The notes beneath the pieces are model-generated. The model was not told the origin of the DNA, made no database searches, and saw only the letters and a list, made by a program, of their open reading frames with translations. A stretch of DNA of 64,000 bases, from positions 682,001 to 746,000 of the forward strand of contig NZ_LFXJ01000005.1 in assembly GCF_001183605.1 (NCBI RefSeq), written 5' to 3'. Shown here piece by piece: positions 51,864 through 60,506 of the stretch (its first letter is position 1; each line of letters starts with the position of its first letter). The DNA is from Lysinibacillus xylanilyticus (lineage in GTDB: Bacteria; Bacillota; Bacilli; Bacillales_A; Planococcaceae). A program made the translations under genes and the position numbers.

Positions 51864-52421
51864 ATGCAACAAGAGAAAACAAGTTTCAAAAAAGAAATAC
51901 TATCTTATCTTAAAATTATTGTGATTACAGCTATAGTTGTTTTAGGCTGTAAGCAATTTTTATTTGCACCGATTAAAGTGCAGGGGGCTTCTATGTACCC
52001 AACTTATCATGATAAAGATATTATTATTGTAAGTAAAATGAGTAAAATTGAACGCTTTGATCAAATTGTTTTTCAATCACCAACAGAAGATGAACTATAT
52101 ATTAAACGCGTGATTGGCCTACCAGGTGATACAGTTGAAATGAAAGACGATGTTTTGTATGTAAATGGTAAAGCTTATAAAGAAGATTATGTGAATCGTC
52201 AAACAGATGATCCGAATCAATTACGTATTACAGAAAATTTCAATTTAGAGCAATTATTAAATGAAAAAAAGGTTCCTGAGGGTAAGTATTTTGTACTGGG
52301 GGACAACCGTTTAAGAAGTTCTGATAGCCGCCATTATGGCTTAATTTCTAAAGATGCCATCTATGGTGAAGCTAAATTAACAGTATATCCGTTTGATCGT
52401 TTCCATATCGGTCCAAAATAA
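51864..52421 (+). CDS. sipS: Type I signal peptidase
   Basis: 185 aa from the ATG at 51864 with GGGGA upstream (an ATG six bases earlier is possible). One N-terminal helix (about 14-32), catalytic Ser43 in GASMYPT and Lys81 in YIKRVIGLPGD, box E GDNRLRSSDSRHYG. Removes signal peptides of exported proteins. SipS/SipT-type length. Sip paralogs cannot be told apart here. Confidence 0.93.
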   Translation: MQQEKTSFKKEILSYLKIIVITAIVVLGCKQFLFAPIKVQGASMYPTYHDKDIIIVSKMSKIERFDQIVFQSPTEDELYIKRVIGLPGDTVEMKDDVLYVNGKAYKEDYVNRQTDDPNQLRITENFNLEQLLNEKKVPEGKYFVLGDNRLRSSDSRHYGLISKDAIYGEAKLTVYPFDRFHIGPK

Positions 52422-52434
52422 AATAAATTGACTG

Positions 52435-52473
52435 TTAGTGAAAAAAAGAGTTGCCTCTTTTTTTCACTTTTTT
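52435..52473. terminator. Bidirectional terminator
   Basis: Stem AGTGAAAAAAAGAG / CTCTTTTTTTCACT, loop TTGC, between convergent genes. Confidence 0.8.
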
Positions 52474-52678
52474 AGTTCGCTGATAATGGTTTACAAACTT
52501 TATAAGTGGGGTAATAGACACAAACTGTTGAATTTTCAACTGTTTCTTTTATGGGGATTTGCTGTTTGCCGAGACTAGGAGAAATGATTGCTTGTTTATC
52601 GATTGAGAGCTCTTCTACTACTGGTTCTACACCATAAAACAACAATAAAAAATAGCATACTAAACCTAATATACGCAA
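52472..52678 (-). CDS. Small exported protein, 68 aa
   Basis: Start placed at a TTG (52678) because GAGGTGA lies five bases upstream. Signal-like MRILGLVCYFLLLFYG, then an acidic middle and two cysteines near the end (STVCVYYPTYKVCK), able to form a disulfide. No family recognised. Monocistronic. Confidence 0.5.
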   Translation of the reverse strand: MRILGLVCYFLLLFYGVEPVVEELSIDKQAIISPSLGKQQIPIKETVENSTVCVYYPTYKVCKPLSAN

Positions 52679-52874
52679 ACAATCACCTCGCAATGTTCTG
52701 TTATATTAGTATGTATGGTCAAACTTAAAAAAATATAAGTAAAATCTAAAAATTTCTCTCTTTTAAAATGTTTTTTTATTAGGAAAACGTTTGTAATTCA
52801 ATGATTGCAAGTGCTAGAGTGAACCGATTTTATGGATGATAAGGAAGAGAGAGATGAGAATAATAAAAAAATTG

Positions 52875-52903
52875 TTGTCATGCAAAATTCAATATGCTAA
52901 TAT
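52875..52903 (+). promoter_or_regulatory. Sigma-A promoter of the purine riboswitch transcript
   Basis: -35 TTGTCA (52875-52880), 17-base spacer, -10 TAATAT (52898-52903). Confidence 0.75.
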
Positions 52904-52919
52904 AGCTAACGTAAATATT

Positions 52920-52990
52920 TGAATCTGTATAACCTCAATGATATGGATTGAGGGTCTCTACCAGGAACCATAAAATCCTGACTACAAAAA
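52920..52990 (+). promoter_or_regulatory. Purine riboswitch aptamer, guanine class (C at the discriminator)
   Basis: TGTATAA, P2 CCTCAAT / ATTGAGG with loop GATATGG, J2/3 GTCTCTACC, P3 CAGGA / TCCTG with loop ACCATAAAA, and J3/1 GACTA. The J3/1 base is C (GAC-TA), as in guanine aptamers, whereas adenine aptamers have GAT-TA. P1 is short and weak. Confidence 0.93.
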
Positions 52991-53023
52991 TTTTGCTTCA
53001 TTTTTGTAGTCAGGATTTTTTTT
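52973..53023 (+). terminator. Riboswitch expression platform terminator
   Basis: Stem AAATCCTGACTACAAAAA / TTTTTGTAGTCAGGATTT with a 10-base loop and T8. Its 5' arm is the 3' half of aptamer P3 and P1, so ligand-bound aptamer excludes the terminator: an ON switch. Confidence 0.9.
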
Positions 53024-53068
53024 ATATCTCCCTATAAAAATGAAAGCGTAAACAGAAGGGTGATTACT

Positions 53069-54259
53069 ATGAATTGGAGAGTATATATTCTTGCCGTTAC
53101 TACCTTTGCCGTAGGATTGGTGGAATTAATTGTAGGTGGTATATTACCTACAATTGCAGAGGATTTAAATGTGTCCTTAGCAACAGCGGGACAATTAATT
53201 ACAATATTTGCTCTAGTCTATGCAATATCTGCGCCTGTCCTTTTATCTTTAACTGCAAAAGTGGAAAGGAAGCGCCTTTATCTTATTTCTTTATTTATTT
53301 TTACTTTAGGTAATGTTATGACGTTTTTTAGTACGACATTCTTGATTGTCATGATTGCTAGAATTTTCACAGCAATGAGTACTGCATTGGTCATCGTCTT
53401 ATCTTTAACAATTACAACAAAAATTGTTGAACCAAGAGATCGTGCAAAAGCTTTAGGACTTGTTTTCATAGGTGTAAGTTCTGCACTTGTTATCGGTGTG
53501 CCAATGGGGATATTTGTATCAGAAGCATTTGGATGGCGAGCTGTGTTTTTAGGAATAGCGCTTCTTTCAACTGTATCTATGATTCTTGTTGCGTTACTAC
53601 TTGAAAAAATGCCAGTTGGGGAAGTTGTCCCATTAAAGGCTCAAATTAAATCATTAGCCAATTTAAAAATCCTTAGTGCACAATTAACAACACTATTTAT
53701 GTTGGCTGGTCATTATATGCTTTACGCATATTTAACACCATTTTTAGTAGAAGCGTTTGATATGAGCGCTTCTTGGATTAGTATCTGTTATCTAATATTC
53801 GGAATAGCGTCTGTCAGTGGGAATGCTCTAGGTGGTTGGCTAAGTGACAAAATTGGTACTGGTAAAGCCATTCTAATTATTGTCTCTACATTTGCCGTTG
53901 TATTATTTAGTATTCCTTACACGATTATTGCTTTACCACTCTTTTTAGTCGTAACAGTTTTATGGGGGGCACTTAGCTGGGCACTTACACCTCCACTACA
54001 AAGTTATTTAATACAAGCTGATCCAAAAACATCTGATATTCAACAAAGCTTAAATACAGCTGCATTACAAATCGGTATCTCCATTGGGTCAGCTGTTGGT
54101 GGAGCTATGTTTGCTGTTACAGGATCTGCTACGCATTTAGCTAGCTTCGGTGCCATTTTAGTTTTATGTGCTCTAGGCTGTGCTATTTTCTCTCTAAAAA
54201 GAGCGCCAGTTTCACATGAGGCTGAGCTAGGGCTGAAATCGGCTCACAACAATTTATAG
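53069..54259 (+). CDS. pbuE: MFS efflux pump, PbuE-like purine exporter
   Basis: 396 aa from the ATG at 53069 with AAGGGTGA upstream. Twelve helices. MFS motifs include VGGILPTIAEDLNVS and GNALGGWLSDKIGTGKA. Length and the riboswitch point to PbuE (YdhL), which exports hypoxanthine, adenine and base analogues in B. subtilis. Ligand-bound riboswitch would turn it on, so it should relieve purine excess. The aptamer is guanine-type rather than the adenine-type known for B. subtilis pbuE. Confidence 0.82.
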   Translation: MNWRVYILAVTTFAVGLVELIVGGILPTIAEDLNVSLATAGQLITIFALVYAISAPVLLSLTAKVERKRLYLISLFIFTLGNVMTFFSTTFLIVMIARIFTAMSTALVIVLSLTITTKIVEPRDRAKALGLVFIGVSSALVIGVPMGIFVSEAFGWRAVFLGIALLSTVSMILVALLLEKMPVGEVVPLKAQIKSLANLKILSAQLTTLFMLAGHYMLYAYLTPFLVEAFDMSASWISICYLIFGIASVSGNALGGWLSDKIGTGKAILIIVSTFAVVLFSIPYTIIALPLFLVVTVLWGALSWALTPPLQSYLIQADPKTSDIQQSLNTAALQIGISIGSAVGGAMFAVTGSATHLASFGAILVLCALGCAIFSLKRAPVSHEAELGLKSAHNNL

Positions 54260-54263
54260 TTTA

Positions 54264-54310
54264 GAGTGGCTCATCGAACGCCCCCCAGGAAAGCGCTCGG
54301 TCGTAACATA
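54264..54310. repeat. Family-B repeat, right-end fragment
   Basis: GTGGCTCATCGAACGCCCCCCAGGAAAGCGC..GGTCG, the last third of the element, partly decayed. Confidence 0.6.
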
Positions 54311-54405
54311 AATCACATATAATGATGGCTGGAATTTCTGATGAAATTTGGTCTATCATTGAAAGTTAGGAGTATTTTGCGAAAACGTATGTCATGTGAA
54401 TAAGT

Positions 54406-54602
54406 TGATTGGAGTGGAGGCTGGGCGACTTCTCGGGGATCAGCGAAGGCTAAAACCATCACATCCTGTGATAACGCCTTCGTGACCAACATCGTGTTGG
54501 CCCAAGCGGCTCATCGGACGCCCCCAGGAAGCTCTGCTCTGTGCGAAAGCGAAGCGACAGCAACAACAACAAAGCGCCCAGTCGGAACGGAAATCAACCA
54601 GA
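54406..54602. repeat. Family-B palindromic repeat carrying a nested family-C palindrome
   Basis: Begins GTTGATTGGAGTGGAGGCTGGGCGAC and ends AGTCGGAACGGAAATCAAC, so the tips GTTGATT / AATCAAC are inverted. Inside are ATCACATCCTGTGAT and CCAACATCGTGTTGG hairpins. At about 54535-54565 CTGTGCGAAAGCGAAGCGACAGCAAC interrupts it relative to the 58778 copy, so one repeat has landed in another. Confidence 0.8.
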
Positions 54603-54724
54603 CGTTATGAGTCTTGAACTTTCAGAGTGGATTTTTTGGATTGAATATCCAGGGAATACTACTGAAAAAGAAGGACAATTATATAGAGAGATAGAATGTA
54701 AGTTTAGAGGAGGTTGGTAAATAC

Positions 54725-55009
54725 ATGCAGATAGATTTAACAGAATTTAAAGGATCAAATGTGAAAGTTGTCGCAACGATTGACCAGACGCTTTACCGAA
54801 ATGTGGGTGCTATTATTTTATATGAAGAGGATTCACACACTTTATCTGTACGAAAATTAAAACGAAAAATCGCTGATCAATATATACCAACAGACGAACT
54901 CGAAAACTTTATGTTTGACTCGCAGGCAGATGCTATAAAATTTACTCATAAGCTTACTAGAATGAGTGCACTCGATTATTTGTTAGTAGCAAATAAAACA
55001 ATAGAATAA
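54725..55009 (+). CDS. Unknown protein, 94 aa
   Basis: GAGGAGGTTGG precedes the ATG. No membrane segment or signal; begins MQIDLTEFKGSNVKVVATIDQ, with a strand-rich first half (LYRNVGAIILYEEDSHTLSVRKLKRKI) and a helical end (AIKFTHKLTRMSALDYLLVANK). No family recognised. A terminator follows at 55050. Confidence 0.6.
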   Translation: MQIDLTEFKGSNVKVVATIDQTLYRNVGAIILYEEDSHTLSVRKLKRKIADQYIPTDELENFMFDSQADAIKFTHKLTRMSALDYLLVANKTIE

Positions 55010-55049
55010 TTGCAAGACTGGCCTATAGGGCGTCTATGCATTTGAAGCT

Positions 55050-55088
55050 GGGCATTTGGAGTAGCCATATTCCAAATGTCTTTTTTTG
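55050..55088 (+). terminator. Terminator after the 94-aa gene
   Basis: Stem GGCATTTGGA / TCCAAATGTC with a 10-base loop and T7. Confidence 0.75.
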
Positions 55089-55484
55089 TGCTCACATTTG
55101 GCTTATTGATCATCACGATTACCTACAGTGGGGATGAAGAAACCCCCGCTGATTCAAGCTTCACTTTATATTATATTTTCACTTATAAACAAATATTTAA
55201 TTTCTATATCGATTATTATCATACTGGAATAGGGCAAGGAATAGATTGTTGTAGTTAAAGTATTTTAGGGGCTCGAGTAGATAGAGAGTCTGATGATTCA
55301 ATACTATTTTTAGGATATATAAGTTTCTCTCTGCCTAAGATAGATAATTCAAAGGGGTCTACTGATGGGAATCTAACTATTAACTAATAACAGCATTTTC
55401 TCCTGAATTCAGTCAGTGAGAAGGAATTCGGGATAGGATGGCTGCTGTGAGTTACTTAATAATTTCAAATGGAGGGGGAATCGA
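55089..55484. other. Leader of the Ca2+ ATPase gene
   Basis: About 400 bases without a gene. Inverted repeat CCTGAATTC / GAATTCGGG at 55402-55432. TTTAGGGGCTCGAGTAG and AAAGGGGTCTACTGATGGG recall parts of the yybP-ykoY (Mn2+) riboswitch, but I could not assemble the conserved core, so it is not called. Confidence 0.4.
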
Positions 55485-58091
55485 ATGTCAGAATATCATC
55501 AACAATCATCAGCTGAAGTTATGAAAAATTTGAACGTGACAGATCAAGGATTGAGTGATTATGACGTTCAAAAGAGGCAAGAAGTATACGGCTATAATGT
55601 ATTAGAGGAAGGGAAAAAAACAAGTGCATTCGCCGTTTTCTTTGGACAGTTTAAAGATTTATTAGTCATTATTTTAATCATCGCTGCTTTCGTCTCATTT
55701 CTATTAGGGGAAGTAGGAAGTACGATTGTGATTATGATCGTTGTTATTTTAAACGCTATCCTAGGTACTGTACAGCATGTCAAGGCAGAACAGTCTTTGG
55801 ATAATTTAAAAGCCTTAACGTCTCCAATTGCCAAAGTAATGCGAAATAATCAGCTAATTGAGATTTCTTCGGAAGATATAGTCGTTGGAGATCTTCTTTA
55901 TTTGGAGGCTGGTGATTATATAAATGCAGATGGGAGATTATTAGAAAGTCATAATTTGCATATTAATGAAAGCTCGCTGACAGGTGAATCAATTGCTGTA
56001 GCGAAAAGTATCGATCCTATCAAGGAAGGCAATGTAACTGTTGCTGATAAAAAGAACATGGTATACTCTGGAAGCTTTGTGACAACTGGTCGTGGTATTG
56101 TCATGGTGACAGCTATCGGAATGCAAACTGAAATCGGCAAAATTGCAAATTTACTAGATACTGCGAAAGAGAAGAAAACACCTCTACAAGTAAGTTTGGA
56201 TCATTTCGGAGAAAAATTAGCTTTAGGGATTACATTAATCTGTTTAGCGATTCTCGTAATTGACCTTGTTAGAGGACGTGCGCTAGTAGAATCGTTTATG
56301 TTCGCGGTTTCACTTGCCGTTGCAGCAATTCCAGAAGCATTAAGCTCGATTGTTACCATTGTACTAGCTTTTGGGACACAAAAAATGGCGAAGGAAAATG
56401 CCATTATTCGAAAGCTTTATGCTGTTGAAAGTCTTGGAAGTGTATCTGTCATTTGTTCAGATAAAACAGGAACATTAACTGAGAATAAAATGGTTGTACA
56501 AGAGGTATATGTGGATGAAAAAATTATTCCACATGATCAGCTACACACTAGGAATGCAGTTGAGAAAGATTTAATGTTAAAGGCAATATTATGTAATGAT
56601 GCTGTGGAAAGGGACGGTAAGGAAATCGGTGATCCTACTGAAATGGCACTCGTAAAACTTGGGAAGCAATATGATTTTGACGAATTACTGGTAAGAGATC
56701 ATTTTCCAAGGGTGGCCGAAATCCCTTTTGATTCAGATAGAAAGCTCATGAGTACTGTAAATAATATCAATAAGCAATCTATTTTGATTACAAAAGGAGC
56801 ACTAGATGTCCTTCTTCCTAAAATTATAAAAATAGAAACTTCAAAAGGTATAGTTAATATTACAAAACAACAACGCCAAAAAATCGAAGCGGTAAATCGT
56901 GATTTTTCTATGAATGGGTTAAGGGTGCTAGCAGTTGCTTACAAAGAAGTAAAGGGAAATCAAGCAATTGATGCAAGAGCTGAAAAAGATTTAATCTTTG
57001 TTGGTTTAGTCGCGATGATGGATCCGCCAAGAAAAGAATCTAAAGGTGCGGTTGAAAAATGTATAAAAGCTGGTATCAAACCGGTGATGATTACAGGGGA
57101 TCATAAAATTACGGCAACGGCTATTGCCAATCAAATCGGGATTTTAAATGATCCATCTGAAGCGATTGAAGGGCATGAAATAGAAGGCCTTACAGATCAG
57201 CAGCTTCAAGAAAAGGTTAATGATTTTTCTGTTTATGCCCGAGTTACGCCAGCTCAAAAAATTCGTATCGTTAAAGCATGGCAAGAAAAAGGACATGTCG
57301 TCGCCATGACAGGAGATGGTGTTAATGACGGCCCTGCCCTAAAACAGTCTGACATTGGTGTGGCAATGGGCGTTACCGGCACAGAGGTCGCTAAGGATGC
57401 CTCCTCTATGATACTAACAGATGATAATTTTTCGACGATTGTGAAGGCTATTGCAAACGGTAGGAGTATTTATACGAATATTAAAAACGCTATTTTGTTC
57501 TTATTATCTGGGAATGCAGGTGCCATTTTTGTTGTTTTATATGCAACAATATTAGGTTTACCAGTTCCTTTTGCGGCTGTGCATCTATTATTTATTAACT
57601 TACTAACGGATAGTTTACCGGCGATTGCAATCGGTCTAGAGCCGAATAATAAAAAAACAATGAAGGACAAGCCCCGAAATATTCATACACCATTATTAAA
57701 TAAAGCATTTACTACTCAAGTGGTACTCGAAGGATTACTAATTGCAATTTCTACAACTATTGCCTTTGAAATCGGATTGTCAACGGGAGATACTTTAACG
57801 GCGAGCACTATGGCATTTACAACATTATGTTTGTCACGATTAGTGCATGGCTTCAACTCTAGAGCTAAAGAATCTATCTTCGCCATTGGAGTATTTTCGA
57901 ATAAATATACTTGGCTTGCATTCTTAATCGGTTTTTTAAGCTTACACGCAGTATTGTTTATTCCAATACTTACAAGTGTGTTTGAGGTTGCCACATTAAG
58001 TACCGCACAATTAGGCTTTATTTATAGCTTGTCTGTGCTACCGTTCCTCGTGAATCAGTGGTACAAGCTATTTTTTGTAAGAAGTCGATAA
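55485..58091 (+). CDS. P-type Ca2+-transporting ATPase
   Basis: 868 aa, GGAGGGGGA upstream. Cation_ATPase_N domain (about 1-70), helices 1-2, actuator domain with LTGESI at 165-170, helices 3-4 with AAIPEAL (ion site), phosphorylation Asp326 in SDKTGTLT, nucleotide domain with KGA, hinge TGDGVNDGPALKQSDIG, and six C-terminal helices. The family (PacL/LMCA/YloB-like) pumps Ca2+ out of the cell. The GES motif is TGES, normal for the family. The stop is followed by a strong terminator. Confidence 0.93.
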   Translation: MSEYHQQSSAEVMKNLNVTDQGLSDYDVQKRQEVYGYNVLEEGKKTSAFAVFFGQFKDLLVIILIIAAFVSFLLGEVGSTIVIMIVVILNAILGTVQHVKAEQSLDNLKALTSPIAKVMRNNQLIEISSEDIVVGDLLYLEAGDYINADGRLLESHNLHINESSLTGESIAVAKSIDPIKEGNVTVADKKNMVYSGSFVTTGRGIVMVTAIGMQTEIGKIANLLDTAKEKKTPLQVSLDHFGEKLALGITLICLAILVIDLVRGRALVESFMFAVSLAVAAIPEALSSIVTIVLAFGTQKMAKENAIIRKLYAVESLGSVSVICSDKTGTLTENKMVVQEVYVDEKIIPHDQLHTRNAVEKDLMLKAILCNDAVERDGKEIGDPTEMALVKLGKQYDFDELLVRDHFPRVAEIPFDSDRKLMSTVNNINKQSILITKGALDVLLPKIIKIETSKGIVNITKQQRQKIEAVNRDFSMNGLRVLAVAYKEVKGNQAIDARAEKDLIFVGLVAMMDPPRKESKGAVEKCIKAGIKPVMITGDHKITATAIANQIGILNDPSEAIEGHEIEGLTDQQLQEKVNDFSVYARVTPAQKIRIVKAWQEKGHVVAMTGDGVNDGPALKQSDIGVAMGVTGTEVAKDASSMILTDDNFSTIVKAIANGRSIYTNIKNAILFLLSGNAGAIFVVLYATILGLPVPFAAVHLLFINLLTDSLPAIAIGLEPNNKKTMKDKPRNIHTPLLNKAFTTQVVLEGLLIAISTTIAFEIGLSTGDTLTASTMAFTTLCLSRLVHGFNSRAKESIFAIGVFSNKYTWLAFLIGFLSLHAVLFIPILTSVFEVATLSTAQLGFIYSLSVLPFLVNQWYKLFFVRSR

Positions 58092-58104
58092 GAAGGAAAA
58101 AATA

Positions 58105-58143
58105 TAGAAGCTCTCGTTTTGTTGAAAACGAGAGCTTCTTAAC
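58105..58143. terminator. Bidirectional terminator
   Basis: Stem AGAAGCTCTCGTTTT / AAAACGAGAGCTTCT, loop GTTG, between convergent genes. Confidence 0.88.
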
Positions 58144-58144
58144 A

Positions 58145-58630
58145 TTACATTGTTGTAGGGGCTAGTAGCCAGCCTTTGTCATTACTAAGCCGTACTAGTT
58201 TTGCGCCAAGTATGGCATACTTCATATGAAGTTCTCCATATTTTGCAGTATGTTTCTGCTTAACAGATATTTCTAAAGCTTGACTAACTGAAATAAGTGA
58301 AGAAGCTATATTCATCGATAAAATGGCGCTAATTTCTGTATCATTAATGGCTTTTTTTCCTCGGACATTACCCATTTTCAACTGTCTGTAGTTGATTGAT
58401 GTAGTAGGAGCAAGTAGCCCATTTTCCTTTAATAACACTGTTAGCTGTTTATTTTCCTCTTTTAAACATTGCACAAAATCCACGATAATAGCCTTCAATT
58501 TTTTATCAACGGCGTACTTAAAAAATGCATGATTTGAAGCTATATAGCCGTTATTAACGCCGATCTGTGTCCATATCTTAAAAATTTCCCTATAGCGTAG
58601 TGTTGCTAGATTTCCATTTACCAATTCCAT
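58145..58630 (-). CDS. DUF3231-like helical-bundle protein
   Basis: 161 aa. Four long helices by pattern; contains FVQCLKEENKQLTVLLKENGLLAP and the end GELHMKYAILGAKLVRLSNDKGWLLAPTTM, which resembles DUF3231/CotF-type ferritin-like bundles of sporulating Bacilli (K-N/D-GWLxxPP ending). Half the length of typical two-repeat DUF3231 proteins. No ligand residues evident. Possible spore association. Confidence 0.5.
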   Translation of the reverse strand: MELVNGNLATLRYREIFKIWTQIGVNNGYIASNHAFFKYAVDKKLKAIIVDFVQCLKEENKQLTVLLKENGLLAPTTSINYRQLKMGNVRGKKAINDTEISAILSMNIASSLISVSQALEISVKQKHTAKYGELHMKYAILGAKLVRLSNDKGWLLAPTTM

Positions 58631-58777
58631 AGTTACACGTCCTAACTCATGTTCTCGTTCATTTATTTGAGATTAGGATGTGTTAATAAATGAAATTCTA
58701 ATCATTTTTTACAATATGAGGATTTATAACTAAAGGTTAAGGGATGACATTTGTTAAAACGTCTAACATGTATATAA
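58631..58777. other. Promoter region of the DUF3231-like gene
   Basis: AT-rich, nothing else visible. Confidence 0.4.
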
Positions 58778-58968
58778 GTTGATTGGAGTGGAGACTGGGT
58801 GACTCCTCGGGGATCAGCGTCACAGATGAGACCCTGGAGCGAGCAGTCAGAGGAACGAAGGCTAAAAACATCACATCCTGTGATAACGCCTTCGTGACCA
58901 ACATCGTGTTGGCCCAAGCGGCTCATCGGACGCCCCCAGGAAAGCACCCAGTCGGAACGGAAATCAAC
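58778..58968. repeat. Family-B palindromic repeat, full 191-bp copy
   Basis: From GTTGATTGGAGTGGAGACTGGG to AGTCGGAACGGAAATCAAC, with CACAGATGAGACC, ATCACATCCTGTGAT and CCAACATCGTGTTGG inside. Similar elements with these ends are scattered through many Bacillus-group genomes as I recall. High GC against the background. Confidence 0.82.
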
Positions 58969-58989
58969 TCCACGCTATGAGCCAAAGGC

Positions 58990-59277
58990 TTATTCCTTCA
59001 ATTGCTTACTTTTAAAGCTATTAATGGTTGTTTTTAATGCAGCAAAGTTGCCAATAGCTGCATAACCATAAAAAAAGCCCATAAATATTCCTGCAATAAG
59101 ATTATGTCTATGGCTAATGAAAATAGAAATAATCAAGCCAATAGCAAGGGCGATCGCGGGAACATATTTAGGCTGAACATGCATAAATACCTTAATAAGC
59201 TGTGTAATAATTAACACAGCTGGAACGGCTATTACAGCATCCCAAAAATTTGTATGGATCACTGGAAATAATTCCAT
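58990..59277 (-). CDS. Small membrane protein, holin-like
   Basis: 95 aa with AAGAGGTG upstream. Three hydrophobic segments: IAVPAVLIITQLIKVFM, YVPAIALAIGLIISIFI and IAGIFMGFFYGYAAIGNFAALKTTI. The spacing and final Gly/Ala-rich helix resemble small phage-holin-like proteins of Bacilli. No phage genes nearby, so a domesticated or unrelated protein is as likely. Confidence 0.5.
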   Translation of the reverse strand: MELFPVIHTNFWDAVIAVPAVLIITQLIKVFMHVQPKYVPAIALAIGLIISIFISHRHNLIAGIFMGFFYGYAAIGNFAALKTTINSFKSKQLKE

Positions 59278-59428
59278 TTTCTACACCTCTTTTAGTAATA
59301 ACGAAGCTATGACTTAAAATATAGATTTTCCTTTTTATTTATTTTTATGCGATGAAAGGTGTAGAGCTTATGATGTCGAGTCATACACTCGTATGAACGA
59401 TTACAATTTTCCGTTTTTTTACTATTGC

Positions 59429-60127
59429 TTAATAATATGAGCCATAAGGATTCATATATGGATTCATATTTGGATATTGATATGGCGGATATGGGTTCGT
59501 AAATTGTGAAGGTCTATACTTATTTTTATTTTTATGATGAGGATCTTTTTGCTCCTTTTGCTCTTTCTGCTTTTCAGAAGCTGATTTTACACGGTTACAG
59601 TCTTTAGGTGGACCGATATATGTTGATGGTACAATAGGCGCGATTGTTTTCTTCCACTGATTTTCATCTAAACAATAAGTGTGAGCCATAACATTGGAAG
59701 GTGTAAATTTCAATATATCTGAACCTAAAATAACTTCAGGTGTTGGAGCATCAAAAATAGCCAGTAAATGCGTGTCATTCTCAGTAGCTATTTCATAATG
59801 CCACCATCCTTGCGGTACATTGGCGACTTGGCCAGGCTCGATAGGATAGTTTTGAAGCTCTTTTGTAAAGGGATTAAATATAGAAACAATGGCAGCACCA
59901 GAAATACAATAAACAAGCTCTGCTGCATTTTGATGATAGTGAGGCTCTATCACCTTGTTCTTACTTATAAAAATATCAAGCAAAGATATATTTTCTAACG
60001 TATTTAATTGTTCTATACCTAGAACATTTATAAAATTCCGATCATCTCTCTTATAAAGAGTGCTGTCATTTACATCAAAAGTGAACTGGGTTGATGACGA
60101 AGTATAGTCAATATTCGAGCTAATAAT
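59429..60127 (-). CDS. Cupin-domain protein with apparent ATT start and Pro/Tyr-rich tail
   Basis: Cupin fold: EPHYHQNAAELVYCISGAA (metal-binding HxH...E), PGQVANVPQGWWHYEIA. The tail is Lys/Gln then Pro/Tyr/Asn-rich (NPYPPYQYPNMNPYMNPYGSYY), as in spore-coat-type proteins. The first in-frame ATG/TTG (59983) would cut off 48 coding residues, including LYKRDDRNFINVLGIEQLNTLEN, which I believe is conserved in relatives. No ATG/GTG/TTG exists in that extension; an ATT at 60127 sits five bases after AGAAAGG. So either ATT is the start (232 aa) or the true start was lost. Confidence 0.68.
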   Translation of the reverse strand: MISSNIDYTSSSTQFTFDVNDSTLYKRDDRNFINVLGIEQLNTLENISLLDIFISKNKVIEPHYHQNAAELVYCISGAAIVSIFNPFTKELQNYPIEPGQVANVPQGWWHYEIATENDTHLLAIFDAPTPEVILGSDILKFTPSNVMAHTYCLDENQWKKTIAPIVPSTYIGPPKDCNRVKSASEKQKEQKEQKDPHHKNKNKYRPSQFTNPYPPYQYPNMNPYMNPYGSYY

Positions 60128-60225
60128 TACATCCTTTCTAATTAATTTTCAATACATGTCTTAAGCACAGAATATGTGTAAAGCTATTTTAGGCTTACAC
60201 GAACGCCTATTGTCTTCATTCAACA

Positions 60226-60330
60226 AATGTTTTTCTGTGCGAAAGCGAAGCGACAGCAACAAATGTTTTTCTGTGCGAAAGCGAAGCGACAGCAACAAAT
60301 GTTTTTCTGTGCGAAAGCGAAGCGACAATT
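60226..60330. repeat. Family-C palindrome, three tandem 36-bp copies
   Basis: Unit TTTTTCTGTGCGAAAGCGAA followed by GCGACAGCAACAAATG, three times. Each holds the hairpin CTGTGCG / CGACAG. Single relatives occur at 19267, 49675 and 54538. Confidence 0.85.
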
Positions 60331-60431
60331 ACGCGCTAAGGTGAAATTTTTATTTATCCTCTAAAGACTTCTTAAAAATTAACTAAAATTCCCTCTTCTA
60401 ATTTGGAACGTATGTGCGTATAGCAAGAATG

Positions 60432-60445
60432 CGAACGTTCGTTCT
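60432..60445. promoter_or_regulatory. SOS (LexA/DinR) box
   Basis: CGAACGTTCGTTCT fits the Bacillus consensus CGAAC-N4-GTTCG with one mismatch. It stands 62 bases before the yolD-like gene, as in other yolD-uvrX operons. Confidence 0.72.
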
Positions 60446-60506
60446 GTTTTTAAGAACAGCCCTGTTGTACTTAGTGCATATAACAGAGTGAAAAGGAGCA
60501 GCTAGG

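Noticed and set aside
55255..55484. Possible yybP-ykoY (Mn2+) riboswitch before the Ca2+ ATPase
   Set aside because: Only fragments such as GGGG..GAGTAG appear; the conserved core and P1 pairing could not be assembled.
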